Positions 1-8,771 are shown, counted from the stretch's first letter. The stretch: 64,000 bases of DNA from Leisingera methylohalidivorans DSM 14336 (GCF_000511355.1 NC_023135.1:193462-257461); one strand, 5' to 3'. The notes: generated by a model not told the origin, from the sequence alone. Made by a program: numbers and translations.

Positions 1-1
1 C

Positions 2-418
2 ACCGGTGTTGAAATGTTCCGCAAGCTGCTGGACCGCGGTGAAGCCGGCGACAACATCGGCGCCCTGCTGCGCGGCATCGACCGTGACGGCGTTGAGCGC
101 GGCCAGGTTCTGTGCGCACCGAAGTCGGTGAACCCGCACACCAAGTTCGAAGCCGAAGCCTATATCCTGACCAAGGAAGAAGGCGGCCGTCACACGCCGT
201 TCTTTGCGAACTACCGTCCGCAGTTCTACTTCCGCACCACCGACGTGACCGGCACCGTGACCCTTCCCGAGGGTACCGAGATGGTGATGCCGGGCGACAA
301 CCTGAAGTTCGACGTTGAACTGATCGCCCCGATCGCGATGGAAAACGGCCTGCGTTTCGCCATCCGCGAAGGCGGCCGCACCGTCGGCGCCGGCGTCGTT
401 TCCAAAATCACTGAATAA
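2..418 (+). CDS. tuf: Elongation factor Tu, C-terminal part (5' end outside window)
   Basis: EF-Tu carries aminoacyl-tRNA to the ribosome as a GTP complex. Only the last 138 residues are visible, covering the end of beta-barrel domain II and domain III. The stretch runs from [11 protein letters not shown] through [17 protein letters not shown] and [11 protein letters not shown] to the usual end [12 protein letters not shown]. The reading frame is already open at base 2. Position just upstream of rpsJ is the normal str-to-S10 junction. A strong terminator follows 35 bases after the stop. Confidence 0.97.
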   Translation, partial: TGVEMFRKLLDRGEAGDNIGALLRGIDRDGVERGQVLCAPKSVNPHTKFEAEAYILTKEEGGRHTPFFANYRPQFYFRTTDVTGTVTLPEGTEMVMPGDNLKFDVELIAPIAMENGLRFAIREGGRTVGAGVVSKITE

Positions 419-452
419 TGATTTTGGAACCCACGCGGTTCTGAAAAATAGA

Positions 453-478
453 AAGGGCCTCCTTCGGGAGGCCCTTTT
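453..478 (+). terminator. Intrinsic terminator after tuf
   Basis: A perfect 10-bp stem (AAGGGCCTCC / GGAGGCCCTT) with a TTCG tetraloop is followed by T residues. It separates tuf from the S10 operon. Confidence 0.93.
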
Positions 479-812
479 GCATTGCAGCCGCCGCCTCCCT
501 CGCAGGCAAGCGGTGCTCAGGTGGTTTGGGACTGCGGGTATTCGCTGTCCCGCCCCGCCGGGCTGGCGCTTTGGAGGATGCCGTGACAAACTTGGACCGG
601 GGAACTGCATTGCAGGGATAGACCGGCCTGCTCGAGTGTTTCAACGCCACCCCGCGGACAGGCGCCCGCCCTTCTTTGGTATCCTTGACCTGAAGCCAGG
701 ACATTCGGGGGCAGGGCGCGCAATCCCCCCCTTTTAACTTTTTCCTTCCAAAGCCTAACAAACCCCAAAACCACCGCTCGCCCCAAACGCAACCGTTTCG
801 GTGCGAAACCCC

Positions 813-841
813 TTGCCAGACTGCCGCAGCAGGCGTATAGC
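813..841 (+). promoter_or_regulatory. Candidate sigma-70 promoter of the S10 operon
   Basis: TTGCCA (813-818) and TATAGC (836-841) are separated by exactly 17 bases. The box lies about 120 bases before rpsJ and after the tuf terminator. Near-identical boxes precede rpmC and rplO. Confidence 0.55.
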
Positions 842-867
842 GCGCAGGTTCGCTCTGTGCGGATAGA

Positions 868-889
868 GGCGGGGTGATTCCCGCCTTTT
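868..889 (+). promoter_or_regulatory. Terminator-like hairpin in the rpsJ leader
   Basis: A GC stem GGCGGG / CCCGCC with a six-base loop is followed by TTTT, located between the candidate promoter and rpsJ. It could attenuate the operon. No protein-binding mimic can be asserted from sequence alone. Confidence 0.45.
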
Positions 890-960
890 GGGTTCGATGA
901 GGGTTCGCGATGGTCGCTGGCCCTCCTCTCAACCTCAACGCCTCAATAAAGGCAGATGTA

Positions 961-1275
961 ATGCAAAGCCAAAACATTCGCATTCGGCTGAAGGCATTCG
1001 ATTACCGCGTTCTGGATGCCAGCACGCAGGAAATCGTCAACACAGCCAAGCGCACCGGCGCTCAGGTTCGTGGCCCGATCCCGATGCCGAACAAGATCGA
1101 GAAATTCACTGTTCTGCGTGGCCCCCACGTTGACAAGAAATCGCGCGACCAGTTCGAAATCCGGACCCACAAGCGCCTGCTCGACATCGTTGATCCGACC
1201 CCCCAGACCGTGGACGCGCTGATGAAGCTCGACCTCGCCGCTGGTGTGGACGTCGAAATCAAGCTGCAGTCGTAA
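961..1275 (+). CDS. rpsJ: 30S ribosomal protein S10
   Basis: S10 sits in the 30S head and also partners NusB in antitermination. The protein has 104 residues, normal for the family, beginning [19 protein letters not shown] and containing [12 protein letters not shown] and RTHKRLLDI. The frame is open further upstream, but the ATG at 961 matches the family N-terminus and follows an AAAGG-type ribosome site. It is the first gene of the S10 operon, 18 bases before rplC. Confidence 0.97.
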   Translation: MQSQNIRIRLKAFDYRVLDASTQEIVNTAKRTGAQVRGPIPMPNKIEKFTVLRGPHVDKKSRDQFEIRTHKRLLDIVDPTPQTVDALMKLDLAAGVDVEIKLQS

Positions 1276-1293
1276 GATCGGAGGGTAATGAAT

Positions 1294-1998
1294 ATGCGCT
1301 CTGGTATTATCGCAAAGAAAGTCGGCATGACCCGGCTGTTCCTGGAAGACGGCAAGCAGATCCCTGTGACCGTTCTGTCGCTGGACGGCCTGCAGGTTGT
1401 TGCGCAGCGCACCGATGACAAAGACGGCTACACCGCCGTTCAGCTCGGTGCTGGTTCCGCCAAGGCAAAGCGCACGTCGCAAGCCATGCGCGGCCACTTC
1501 GCCGCTGCCAAGGTTGCGCCGAAGCGGAAGCTCGTGGAATTCCGTGTGCCCGCAGACGCCCTGATCGAAGTCGGCGCCGAGATTTCGGCCGAACACTTCC
1601 TGGCTGGCCAGAAAGTGGACGTCACCGGCACCTCGATCGGTAAAGGTTTCGCCGGTGCCATGAAGCGGCACAACTTCGGCGGCCTGCGTGCGACACACGG
1701 TGTGTCGATCTCGCACCGTTCGCACGGCTCCACCGGTCAGTGTCAGGATCCGGGCAAAGTCTTCAAAGGCAAAAAGATGGCCGGCCACATGGGCGCAGCC
1801 CGCGTGACCACCCAGAACCTGGAAGTGGTGAAAACCGACGCCGACCGCGGCCTGGTCTTCATCAAGGGCGCCGTTCCCGGCCCGAAATCCGGCTGGGTTA
1901 CCGTCAAGGACGCCGTGAAGAAGAAAGCCCCCGAGGGTCTGCCTTTCCCGGCCGCTCTGAAAACTGCGGAAGCTCCCGCGGAAGGTGGTGAAGCATGA
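1294..1998 (+). CDS. rplC: 50S ribosomal protein L3
   Basis: L3 is an early-assembly 23S rRNA-binding protein. The frame begins with ATGAATATG. I chose the second ATG (1294; [16 protein letters not shown]) because GGAGGG at 1280-1285 lies 8 bases before it but only 2 bases before the ATG at 1288. From 1294 the product has 234 residues. The glycine-rich loop [10 protein letters not shown] and the segment [14 protein letters not shown] are typical of L3. The stop overlaps the rplD start by 4 bases. Confidence 0.96.
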   Translation: MRSGIIAKKVGMTRLFLEDGKQIPVTVLSLDGLQVVAQRTDDKDGYTAVQLGAGSAKAKRTSQAMRGHFAAAKVAPKRKLVEFRVPADALIEVGAEISAEHFLAGQKVDVTGTSIGKGFAGAMKRHNFGGLRATHGVSISHRSHGSTGQCQDPGKVFKGKKMAGHMGAARVTTQNLEVVKTDADRGLVFIKGAVPGPKSGWVTVKDAVKKKAPEGLPFPAALKTAEAPAEGGEA

Positions 1999-2612
1999 AA
2001 CTTGACGTGATCAAACTCGACGGCGGCAAGTCCGGCGACATCGAACTGTCGGAAGACCTGTTCGGCCTGGAGCCGCGTGCGGACATCCTGCACCGTGTGG
2101 TCCGCTGGCAGCGCAACAACGCGCAGCAGGGCACCCACAAGGTGAAGACCCGCTCGGAGACCTCCTACTCGACCAAGAAGATCTATCGCCAGAAGGGCAC
2201 CGGCGGCGCACGCCACGGTGACCGCAACGCGCCGATCTTCCGCAAGGGCGGTATCTACAAGGGCCCGGTTGTCCGTTCGCACGGCCACGAGCTGACCAAG
2301 AAGTTCCGCAAGCTGGGCCTGCGCCACGCGCTGTCCGCCAAAGCCAAAGCGGGCGAGCTGGTCATCATCGAGGATGCAGCCTCCGAAGGCAAAACCGCCG
2401 CTCTGGCCAAACAGGTGAAGAACCTGGGCTGGAAACGCGCGCTGGTCATCGACGGTTCTTCGGTCAACGAAGACTTCCTGAAAGCGTCGCGCAACATCGA
2501 AGGCCTGGATATCCTGCCGACGATGGGTGCAAACGTCTATGACATCCTGAAGCGTGACACCCTGGTGATCACCAAAGCAGGTGTCGAAGCACTGGAGGCT
2601 CGCCTGAAATGA
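1995..2612 (+). CDS. rplD: 50S ribosomal protein L4
   Basis: L4 (205 residues) lines the peptide exit tunnel. Its extended loop is visible as [20 protein letters not shown] followed by ARHGDRNAP. In E. coli L4 represses its own operon through the S10 leader; whether that happens here is unknown. The start codon overlaps the rplC stop (ATGA), and the stop overlaps rplW in the same way, so translation is probably coupled. Confidence 0.97.
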   Translation: MKLDVIKLDGGKSGDIELSEDLFGLEPRADILHRVVRWQRNNAQQGTHKVKTRSETSYSTKKIYRQKGTGGARHGDRNAPIFRKGGIYKGPVVRSHGHELTKKFRKLGLRHALSAKAKAGELVIIEDAASEGKTAALAKQVKNLGWKRALVIDGSSVNEDFLKASRNIEGLDILPTMGANVYDILKRDTLVITKAGVEALEARLK

Positions 2613-2905
2613 GCGCTAAAGCAGAACACTACGATGTGGTCCGCAAGCCGATCATCACCGAGAAAACCACCATGGCGTCCGAAAACGGCGCAGTGGTTTT
2701 CGAAGTGGCGATCGACTCGAACAAGCCGATGATCAAAGAAGCCGTCGAGGCTCTCTTTGGCGTCAAGGTGAAAGCGGTCAACACCACCATCACCAAGGGC
2801 AAGGTTAAGCGCTTCCGCGGCCAGATGGGCCGCCGGAAAGACGTGAAGAAAGCCTATGTGACCCTGGAAGAGGGCAACACCATCGACGTGTCCACCGGAC
2901 TCTGA
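2609..2905 (+). CDS. rplW: 50S ribosomal protein L23
   Basis: L23 sits at the tunnel exit and docks SRP and trigger factor. The protein has 98 residues with [12 protein letters not shown] near the N-terminus and [20 protein letters not shown] near the C-terminus. It overlaps rplD by 4 bases. The operon stops here: a strong terminator follows 25 bases on, and rplB resumes only at 5251, which is not the usual contiguous order. Confidence 0.97.
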   Translation: MSAKAEHYDVVRKPIITEKTTMASENGAVVFEVAIDSNKPMIKEAVEALFGVKVKAVNTTITKGKVKRFRGQMGRRKDVKKAYVTLEEGNTIDVSTGL

Positions 2906-2930
2906 GATTTGCCTCTCTGACAAGTAAAGA

Positions 2931-2958
2931 AGGCCCCTGCATCCGCAGGGGCCTTTTT
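2931..2958 (+). terminator. Intrinsic terminator after rplW
   Basis: A 10-bp stem AGGCCCCTGC / GCAGGGGCCT with a four-base loop, followed by TTTTT. It ends the first S10 segment. Confidence 0.93.
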
Positions 2959-3157
2959 CGCGGCCATCGGGACTTTCCCGGTGGAGGGGACGTGGCAACG
3001 GCGCTGCCCGGTCCTGTAAACACCCTGCCGCAAGAAACCGCACCTTGGCTGTAAACGGTGCGGCCGGCGGGTGGACCAGGCTATGCCGATGCCGGAACCG
3101 GCGCGGGGGCTGTATGCCTTCCCCGTCCCGGATGGCCGCGCGGCGCCGGCTCTGCCC

Positions 3158-3355
3158 TTACTGCCGGGCGAGCCACTGGTCGATTTCGCGCTCGGCCTCT
3201 TGCTTTTCACGCCCGTAGCGCTGCTGGATCTTCCCGGCCAGTTCCTCGCGGCGGCCGTCCATCTGATCCCAATCATCATCGGTGATCTCGCCCCAGGTCT
3301 GCTGGGCCGAACCCTTCATCTCTTTCCATTTGCCTTTCACTTGATCCCAATTCAT
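3158..3355 (-). CDS. CsbD family stress-response protein
   Basis: A 65-residue hydrophilic helical protein starting MNWDQVKGKWKEMKGSAQQ and continuing TWGEITDDDWDQMDGRREEL, the hallmark of the CsbD family (sigma-B-controlled in Bacillus, general-stress-controlled in alphaproteobacteria). Molecular function is unknown. It is transcribed against the ribosomal genes. A perfect EcfG-type box lies about 40 bases upstream of its ATG, supporting stress control. Confidence 0.93.
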   Translation of the reverse strand: MNWDQVKGKWKEMKGSAQQTWGEITDDDWDQMDGRREELAGKIQQRYGREKQEAEREIDQWLARQ

Positions 3356-3395
3356 GGCGGTTTCCTTTCCTTGCGGTTTGACAGCCTGATCCGGA

Positions 3396-3420
3396 AACGT
3401 CCGGTGCCGGAAGAGGTTCC
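3396..3420 (-). promoter_or_regulatory. EcfG-type (general stress) promoter of csbD
   Basis: Read on the minus strand: GGAAC (3420-3416), 16 bases, CGTT (3399-3396). This equals the alphaproteobacterial general-stress sigma-factor consensus. The -10 element lies about 40 bases before the csbD ATG. Confidence 0.8.
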
Positions 3421-3603
3421 CGCCGGAAACCGATTTGGCGGAAGCCCGCCGCCAGCGCGGCGCGGATGCGGTTGGCGGCGCCAGGAATCTGTCCGCACTG
3501 TTCCTGCCCCTTTACGCGTCGCTCAAGGCCTGACGGCACTGATGGCTGCGCGCTGCGTGACCGGCGCGGCCGGAAAATTCTCAGCATGATCGGCAACCGG
3601 CGT

Positions 3604-3628
3604 GGAACCGAAATCATACCAGCGCGTT
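3604..3628 (+). promoter_or_regulatory. EcfG-type (general stress) promoter of the PRC-barrel gene
   Basis: GGAAC (3604-3608), 16 bases, CGTT (3625-3628), ending 52 bases before the ATG at 3681. Confidence 0.8.
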
Positions 3629-3680
3629 GACTGGCCGAGTACACACGCTCGAGAATTGTAGTAGTTCAGGAGAGAAGGCC

Positions 3681-4610
3681 ATGAAAAAGCTGATGCTTTC
3701 TACGGCACTTGTTGCTGTGACATCCATCCCCGCGTTTGCCGAAAGCACCGAGGGCATGTTCCGTGCAGAAGCCGACCCGCAGGAAATCCACGCGTCGGAC
3801 TTTATCGGCATGCGGGTCTACCGCGCCGATAAGGCTGACGCCGCAGAATATGAAGGCGTGCAGGACAGCTGGGACGACATTGGCGAAATCAATGACGTCA
3901 TTCTGACCCGCGACGGCTCGGTCGGTGCTGTGCTGGTCGACATTGGCGGTTTCCTTGGCATGGGCGAAAACCAGGTAGCGGTCGAAATGGACTCGATCCG
4001 CTTCGTTTCCGATGGCGCGACCGCGGATGACGATTCCGACTTCTTCCTCGTGCTGAACGCACCGCGCGAACGTCTGGAAGAGGCCCCTGCCTATAAGATG
4101 CCGGACGAGCGCCCCGCAGCCGCCGCCGAAGCGGAAGCCGAGGTGAATGCTGAAGCGGCGGAGGCAGAAGCGGAGATCACCGAAGAAGCCGCTGAAGCCG
4201 CGGAAGCCGTCGAACAGGGCGCCGAGGAAGCCGTGGCTGAAACCAGCGAAACCCTGGCCGAGGCCGGCGAGGCGGTTGACGGCGATGTCATGACCCGGGC
4301 GCCGATTGCACGCGACGGCTATGCTGTCGCCGACGAAACCGAACTCACCGCTGAACGTCTGACCGGCACGCCTGCCTATGACGCCAACGACGAATGGATC
4401 GGCGAAGTTTCCGAACTTCTGCTGACTGACGACGGCAAGGTTAAATCCGTCGTCGTCGATGTTGGCGGCTTCCTGGGCATCGGCGAAAAGCCGGTTGAGC
4501 TCGAAATGCAGAAGATTGACATCCTGCGCGCCGACGACGGTTCCGATCTGCGTGTCTACATCTCCATGACCGAAGACGAGATGAAGTCGCTGCCGGATTA
4601 CGACAGCTGA
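3681..4610 (+). CDS. Exported protein with two PRC-barrel domains
   Basis: The 309-residue product has a clear signal peptide (MKKLMLSTALVAVTSIPAFA, cleavage after residue 20). Two PRC-barrel modules follow, around residues 35-115 and 225-300, each with the core VDIGGFLGMGE or VDVGGFLGIGE. They are joined by an Ala/Glu-rich linker near 135-215. PRC barrels bind partners or surfaces; no enzyme activity is implied. I chose 3681 because AGGAGAG precedes it and the signal peptide starts there, although the frame is open further upstream. The promoter suggests stress control. Confidence 0.9.
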   Translation: MKKLMLSTALVAVTSIPAFAESTEGMFRAEADPQEIHASDFIGMRVYRADKADAAEYEGVQDSWDDIGEINDVILTRDGSVGAVLVDIGGFLGMGENQVAVEMDSIRFVSDGATADDDSDFFLVLNAPRERLEEAPAYKMPDERPAAAAEAEAEVNAEAAEAEAEITEEAAEAAEAVEQGAEEAVAETSETLAEAGEAVDGDVMTRAPIARDGYAVADETELTAERLTGTPAYDANDEWIGEVSELLLTDDGKVKSVVVDVGGFLGIGEKPVELEMQKIDILRADDGSDLRVYISMTEDEMKSLPDYDS

Positions 4611-4634
4611 CAGGCCCGCGCCGAGACCTATGGA

Positions 4635-4663
4635 GAAACCCGCCATCCGGCGGGTTTCTTTTT
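4635..4663 (+). terminator. Intrinsic terminator after the PRC-barrel gene
   Basis: A 10-bp stem GAAACCCGCC / GGCGGGTTTC with a four-base loop followed by TTTTT. Confidence 0.92.
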
Positions 4664-4696
4664 GCGCCGGGCAGGCGCCGGGGCCGGATGCCGTCT

Positions 4697-4722
4697 GGAA
4701 CCGGGGAGCGGTATCAGGCGTT
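4697..4722 (+). promoter_or_regulatory. EcfG-type (general stress) promoter of the DUF3008 gene
   Basis: GGAAC (4697-4701), 17 bases, CGTT (4719-4722), ending 40 bases before the ATG at 4763. It lies directly after the preceding terminator, so the gene has its own promoter. Confidence 0.8.
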
Positions 4723-4762
4723 TTGCCAGCACCGGTACACACCCAGAAGACGGAGGTTTGCC

Positions 4763-4945
4763 ATGCCCGCAAAATCCAAAGCCCAGCAGCGCGCCGCCGG
4801 TGCCGCTCTTGCCGCCAAGCGGGGCGAGACCAGTAAGTCGGACCTGTACGGCGCGGCCCGGGAAATGTATGACACCATGACCGAGGAAGAGCTCGAAGAC
4901 TACGCCGCGACCGATCATGACGGCCTGCCGGAAAAGAAGGACTGA
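4763..4945 (+). CDS. DUF3008 family small protein
   Basis: A 60-residue charged protein starting MPAKSKAQQRAAGAALAAKR and containing KSDLYGAAREMYDTMTEEEL, typical of the DUF3008 family of unknown function. The ATG at 4763 is preceded by CGGAGG. It is the third member of the stress cassette between rplW and rplB. Its own EcfG box and the terminator upstream make it an independent unit. Confidence 0.88.
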   Translation: MPAKSKAQQRAAGAALAAKRGETSKSDLYGAAREMYDTMTEEELEDYAATDHDGLPEKKD

Positions 4946-5250
4946 GGGCCGCCGCCGCCCGGCGCCCGCCTGTGCGGGGCACCCGCCGGGCCGCCGGATG
5001 CAGCGCAGCGGGGCTTGCCCCTAGACAGCCTCCGCCAACTCTGCTACCTCGCACCAATCCTGAAGACCCCGGATTCGTTCCGGGGTCGTTACGTTTGTCA
5101 GGATGTTCGAACTTTGGGACCTTCGGGGCCCTATAAATCGGCCACCTTAGTAGCTTGTTCCAAACGGAACCTGCGGGCGGGGGGCTTTCAACATAGCGGG
5201 TCCAAAGACAATAACCTAAGGGCCTGCACGCTAAACGGAAGACAGAAAGC
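4946..5250 (+). other. Intergenic region before rplB
   Basis: 305 bases with no gene. A 9-bp hairpin at 5065-5087 (GACCCCGGA / TCCGGGGTC) followed by GTTACGTTT may end the DUF3008 transcript. TATAAA at 5132-5137 could be the -10 of an rplB promoter, but I see no good -35 17 bases upstream of it. Confidence 0.5.
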
Positions 5251-6093
5251 ATGGCACTCAAGTCGTATAAGCCGACGACGCCGGGCCAGCGTGGGCTGGT
5301 TCTGATCGACCGTTCGGAGCTTTGGAAAGGGCGTCCGGTCAAATCTCTCACTGAGGGTCTGACCAAATCGGGCGGCCGGAACAACACCGGACGGATTACT
5401 GCACGCCGCCGTGGCGGCGGCGCAAAGCGCCTCTACCGGATCGTTGACTTCAAACGGAACAAATTTGATGTAGCGGCCACCGTTGAGCGGATCGAATACG
5501 ACCCGAACCGGACCGCATTCATCGCGCTGATCAAATACGAAGACGGCGAACAAGCCTACATCCTGGCGCCGCAGCGTCTGGCTGTCGGCGACAAGGTCAT
5601 CGCTTCGGCGAAGGCTGACATCAAGCCGGGCAACGCAATGCCGTTCTCGGGCATGCCGATCGGTACCATCGTTCACAACATCGAAATGAAGCCCGGCAAA
5701 GGCGGCCAGATCGCCCGTGCAGCCGGTACTTACGCTCAGTTCGTTGGCCGTGACGGCGGTTACGCCCAGATCCGCCTGTCCTCGGGCGAGCTGCGTCTGG
5801 TGCGTCAGGAATGCATGGCCACCGTCGGTGCCGTGTCGAACCCCGACAACTCGAACCAGAACTTCGGTAAAGCCGGCCGTATGCGCCACAAGGGCAAGCG
5901 TCCTTCGGTGCGTGGTGTCGTAATGAACCCGATCGACCACCCCCACGGCGGTGGTGAAGGCCGGACCTCCGGTGGCCGCCACCCGGTGACCCCCTGGGGC
6001 AAACCGACCAAGGGCAAACGGACCCGCAACAAAAACAAGGCGTCGCAGAAGCTTATCGTCCGCTCGCGCCACGCCAAGAAGAAAGGCCGCTAA
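5251..6093 (+). CDS. rplB: 50S ribosomal protein L2
   Basis: L2 (280 residues) is needed for subunit association and the peptidyl-transferase centre. Typical segments are [17 protein letters not shown], the conserved [12 protein letters not shown] near residue 230, and the basic C-terminal tail. The start follows an AGACAGAAAGC ribosome site. It restarts the S10 operon after the stress-gene insertion, and rpsS begins 3 bases after its stop. Confidence 0.97.
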   Translation: MALKSYKPTTPGQRGLVLIDRSELWKGRPVKSLTEGLTKSGGRNNTGRITARRRGGGAKRLYRIVDFKRNKFDVAATVERIEYDPNRTAFIALIKYEDGEQAYILAPQRLAVGDKVIASAKADIKPGNAMPFSGMPIGTIVHNIEMKPGKGGQIARAAGTYAQFVGRDGGYAQIRLSSGELRLVRQECMATVGAVSNPDNSNQNFGKAGRMRHKGKRPSVRGVVMNPIDHPHGGGEGRTSGGRHPVTPWGKPTKGKRTRNKNKASQKLIVRSRHAKKKGR

Positions 6094-6096
6094 TCC

Positions 6097-6375
6097 ATGG
6101 CACGTTCCGTATGGAAAGGCCCCTTCGTTGATGCTTATGTCTTGAAAAAGGCCGAAGCAGCGCGTGAGTCGGGCCGCAATGAAGTGATCAAGATCTGGTC
6201 GCGCCGTTCCACCATCCTGCCGCAGTTCGTCGGCCTGACCTTTGGTGTCTACAACGGCAAAAAGCACATCCCAGTCAACGTCTCGGAAGACATGATCGGT
6301 CAGAAGTTCGGTGAATATTCGCCGACCCGCACCTATTATGGCCATGCCGCTGACAAAAAAGCGAAGCGGAAGTAA
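6097..6375 (+). CDS. rpsS: 30S ribosomal protein S19
   Basis: S19 (92 residues) is in the 30S head near the A-site finger. [18 protein letters not shown] and [15 protein letters not shown] are diagnostic, as is the C-terminal [12 protein letters not shown]. It is packed 3 bases after rplB and 3 bases before rplV, so it is clearly co-transcribed and probably translationally coupled. Confidence 0.97.
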   Translation: MARSVWKGPFVDAYVLKKAEAARESGRNEVIKIWSRRSTILPQFVGLTFGVYNGKKHIPVNVSEDMIGQKFGEYSPTRTYYGHAADKKAKRK

Positions 6376-6378
6376 GTC

Positions 6379-6759
6379 ATGGGTAAGGAAAAGAATCCCC
6401 GCCGCGTGGCCGACAACGAAGCAATGGCAAAACTGCGCATGCTTCGCACCAGCCCGCAGAAACTGAACCTGGTGGCTCAGATGATCCGTGGCAAGAAAGT
6501 CGAGAAGGCGCTGACCGACCTGACATTCTCCAACAAGCGGATTGCTCAGGACGTGAAGAAATGCCTTCAGTCCGCCATCGCAAACGCGGAAAACAACCAC
6601 AACCTGGACGTCGATGAACTGGTCGTCGCCGAGGCGTGGGTCGGCAAGAACCTGACCATGAAGCGCGGCCGTCCGCGTGCCCGTGGCCGGTTCGGCAAAA
6701 TCCTGAAGCCGTTTGCGGAGATCACCATCAAGGTGCGTCAAGTTGAGGAGCAAGCCTAA
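6379..6759 (+). CDS. rplV: 50S ribosomal protein L22
   Basis: L22 (126 residues) lines the exit tunnel opposite L4. [20 protein letters not shown] and [19 protein letters not shown] (the tunnel loop) are visible. Its TAA stop overlaps the rpsC ATG by one base (TAATG). Confidence 0.97.
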   Translation: MGKEKNPRRVADNEAMAKLRMLRTSPQKLNLVAQMIRGKKVEKALTDLTFSNKRIAQDVKKCLQSAIANAENNHNLDVDELVVAEAWVGKNLTMKRGRPRARGRFGKILKPFAEITIKVRQVEEQA

Positions 6760-7469
6760 TGGGTCATAAAGTCAATCCGATCGGCATGCGCCTGCAGGTG
6801 AACCGCACCTGGGACAGCCGCTGGTATGCTGACACCAAAGACTACGGTGATCTGCTGCTCGAGGACCTGAAAATCCGCGAGTTCATCAAAACCGAGTGCA
6901 AGCAGGCAGGTATTGCGCGGGTGATCATTGAGCGCCCGCACAAGAAATGCCGCGTCACCATTCACACGGCCCGTCCGGGCGTCATCATCGGCAAGAAAGG
7001 CGCGGACATCGAAGTCCTGCGTAAAAAACTGGCCAGCATGACCGACAGCGAGCTGCACCTCAACATCGTTGAAGTGCGCAAGCCGGAACTGGACGCTGCT
7101 CTGGTCGGCGAGTCCATCGCCCAGCAGCTGGAACGCCGTGTGTCCTTCCGCCGCGCGATGAAACGTGCCGTGCAGAACGCCATGCGCATGGGCGCCCTGG
7201 GTATCCGGGTGAACGTCGCGGGCCGTCTGGGCGGTGCCGAAATCGCCCGTACCGAATGGTACCGCGAAGGCCGCGTGCCGCTGCACACCCTGCGTGCCGA
7301 CATCGATTACGCACCCACCGAAGCGGTGACCCCCTACGGGATCATCGGGATCAAGGTCTGGATCTTCAAAGGCGAGATCATGGAGCACGATCCTTCGGCG
7401 CGTGACCGTAAAGCACAAGAAATCCAGGACGGCCCAGCACCTCGCGGTGCCGGTGGCGGCCGTCGCTAA
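6759..7469 (+). CDS. rpsC: 30S ribosomal protein S3
   Basis: S3 (236 residues) forms part of the mRNA entry tunnel and helicase. The KH-domain GxxG loop is GKKG at residues 78-81, and the C-terminal domain contains [20 protein letters not shown]. It overlaps rplV by one base and is followed 12 bases later by rplP. Confidence 0.97.
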   Translation: MGHKVNPIGMRLQVNRTWDSRWYADTKDYGDLLLEDLKIREFIKTECKQAGIARVIIERPHKKCRVTIHTARPGVIIGKKGADIEVLRKKLASMTDSELHLNIVEVRKPELDAALVGESIAQQLERRVSFRRAMKRAVQNAMRMGALGIRVNVAGRLGGAEIARTEWYREGRVPLHTLRADIDYAPTEAVTPYGIIGIKVWIFKGEIMEHDPSARDRKAQEIQDGPAPRGAGGGRR

Positions 7470-7481
7470 GGAGGATTTGAG

Positions 7482-7895
7482 ATGCTTCAGCCAAAGCGCA
7501 CTAAATTCCGCAAAATGCACAAGGGCCGGATTCACGGCCTGGCAAAAGGCGGTTCCGACCTGAACTTCGGCACCTATGGCCTGAAGGCAACCACTCCTGA
7601 GCGTGTGACTGCACGCCAGATTGAGGCTGCCCGCCGCGCCATGACCCGGCACATGAAACGCCAGGGCCGTGTTTGGATCCGTATCTTCCCGGACACTCCG
7701 GTGACCTCGAAGCCGACCGAAGTCCGTATGGGTAAAGGTAAAGGTTCCGTGGACTACTGGGCAGCCAAGGTTAAGCCTGGCCGCGTGATGTTCGAGATCG
7801 ACGGCGTCACCGATGAAGTCGCCCGCGAGGCCCTGCGCCTGGCAGCGATGAAACTGCCGGTCAAGACCCGCGTCGTGGTTCGCGAAGACTGGTAA
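7482..7895 (+). CDS. rplP: 50S ribosomal protein L16
   Basis: L16 (137 residues) helps organise the A- and P-site tRNA region. It begins [19 protein letters not shown] and contains [20 protein letters not shown] and KGKGSVDYW. The ribosome site GGAGG precedes the ATG. A strong terminator follows, and the expected next gene rpmC is displaced to 10791 by three non-ribosomal genes. Confidence 0.97.
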   Translation: MLQPKRTKFRKMHKGRIHGLAKGGSDLNFGTYGLKATTPERVTARQIEAARRAMTRHMKRQGRVWIRIFPDTPVTSKPTEVRMGKGKGSVDYWAAKVKPGRVMFEIDGVTDEVAREALRLAAMKLPVKTRVVVREDW

Positions 7896-7922
7896 AACCT
7901 GCCAGCTTTGAAAAAAATAAAG

Positions 7923-7953
7923 ACCCCCGTTGAGAAATCAGCGGGGGTTTTTT
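7923..7953. terminator. Bidirectional terminator between rplP and the convergent hypothetical gene
   Basis: An 11-bp stem (ACCCCCGTTGA / TCAGCGGGGGT with one G-U pair) closes a GAAA tetraloop. T residues follow on the plus strand and an A-rich flank precedes it, so it can serve both converging genes. Confidence 0.93.
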
Positions 7954-7962
7954 GTTTCTCTG

Positions 7963-8661
7963 TCAGAAGATGGCGAGATTCCCGACCCCCCAGAAATCAC
8001 TGGTTTCCTCGCCGGCATAAAAGCCTTCGAAGTAGTTTTCAGGCCTGGCTTTCTGCAAGCTTTTGCTGGTTTGGCAAATCAGGTAGTAGTGATAGTCGGT
8101 GTAAATCGTGCAGAAAAGGGAAAGGTCCTCAGGCCACAGCTCCACCCAATCGCAATCTTGCTGTTTGTTCAGCAGGTCCTTGGTGTGCAGGGGGGACTGG
8201 CAAACACCAAAGTGACCGGCGCCAATGAGGCATTCAAGCCCCAGATCCCGGGCGAAAGCACCCATGGAGAGTTCGAGCAGCGGGGAAGAACAGCCTTCGT
8301 CGGGTGGGTGGACGCTATGGGAAGCGCAAACGCTCAACATTTTTTCAGTGTCTTCGGGGCAGGCAAACTCAGACGAAATTTGCTTGGACCCTGTGAGGCG
8401 GAGCGCACGATTGACATGGCGCACTGAGGGGAGGCCGCACAGGTCAGCAATTTCCTGCCAGGAAACCCCGCAGGATGGCCCTTGTTCCTTGGCCGCACGT
8501 GCCGCGCTCTCCGGCGTCCAGTCACCAGTCTGCCATGGCGGGTGGCCAGAAAGTCTCAAAAAGGGGTTCAATGCGATGAACACGGAGTCGAACCTCCCGG
8601 CGAACCACTGCTTGTAGGGAGTTTCGTCTTGGTCAGGATAAGAGAATGGCGGTCTTTCCAT
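7963..8661 (-). CDS. Hypothetical protein, unrecognised, in a ribosomal operon gap
   Basis: A 232-residue protein I cannot assign. It is rich in Trp, Tyr, Phe and Cys. Residues 66-92 (VSWQEIADLCGLPSVRHVNR) look like a helix-turn-helix, but that is a guess. There is no signal peptide or membrane segment. Codon choice is visibly more AT-rich than in the neighbours. It is convergent with rplP and divergent from the 2OG-oxygenase gene. The ATG at 8661 has only a weak AAGG ribosome site, so the start is tentative. Confidence 0.7.
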   Translation of the reverse strand: MERPPFSYPDQDETPYKQWFAGRFDSVFIALNPFLRLSGHPPWQTGDWTPESAARAAKEQGPSCGVSWQEIADLCGLPSVRHVNRALRLTGSKQISSEFACPEDTEKMLSVCASHSVHPPDEGCSSPLLELSMGAFARDLGLECLIGAGHFGVCQSPLHTKDLLNKQQDCDWVELWPEDLSLFCTIYTDYHYYLICQTSKSLQKARPENYFEGFYAGEETSDFWGVGNLAIF

Positions 8662-8771
8662 GCGAAAAAGCCTTGCAACAAAAGGTGAGGGTAGCGGGCG
8701 GCCTCTTTTGCTGCAAGCGCCCCGGTATTTGCTGCATTGGTTCTCGTGCTGAGCTGCGCTAAGACACGCTC

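Larger units (their letters stand above)
479..960 (+). other. Intergenic leader region between tuf and rpsJ
   Basis: No convincing gene lies in these 482 bases; open frames here are short and unlike any family I know. The right half holds a candidate promoter at 813-841 and a hairpin with a T run at 868-889, so about 110 bases look like an untranslated S10 leader. The left half shows nothing I can name. Confidence 0.6.
3356..3680. other. Divergent intergenic region csbD / PRC-barrel gene
   Basis: These 325 bases contain two outward-facing GGAAC-N16-CGTT boxes, one for each flanking gene (3396-3420 minus, 3604-3628 plus). No open frame here resembles a known protein. Confidence 0.7.

Noticed and set aside
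479..960. Possible tRNA gene between tuf and rpsJ
   Set aside because: GGTTCGATG-like strings occur, but no cloverleaf with a TTC arm, anticodon arm and acceptor stem can be drawn.
5188..6753. A 521-codon open frame opposite rplB, rpsS and rplV
   Set aside because: It spans three ribosomal genes and their junctions in antisense, so it cannot be a real gene alongside the conserved operon.
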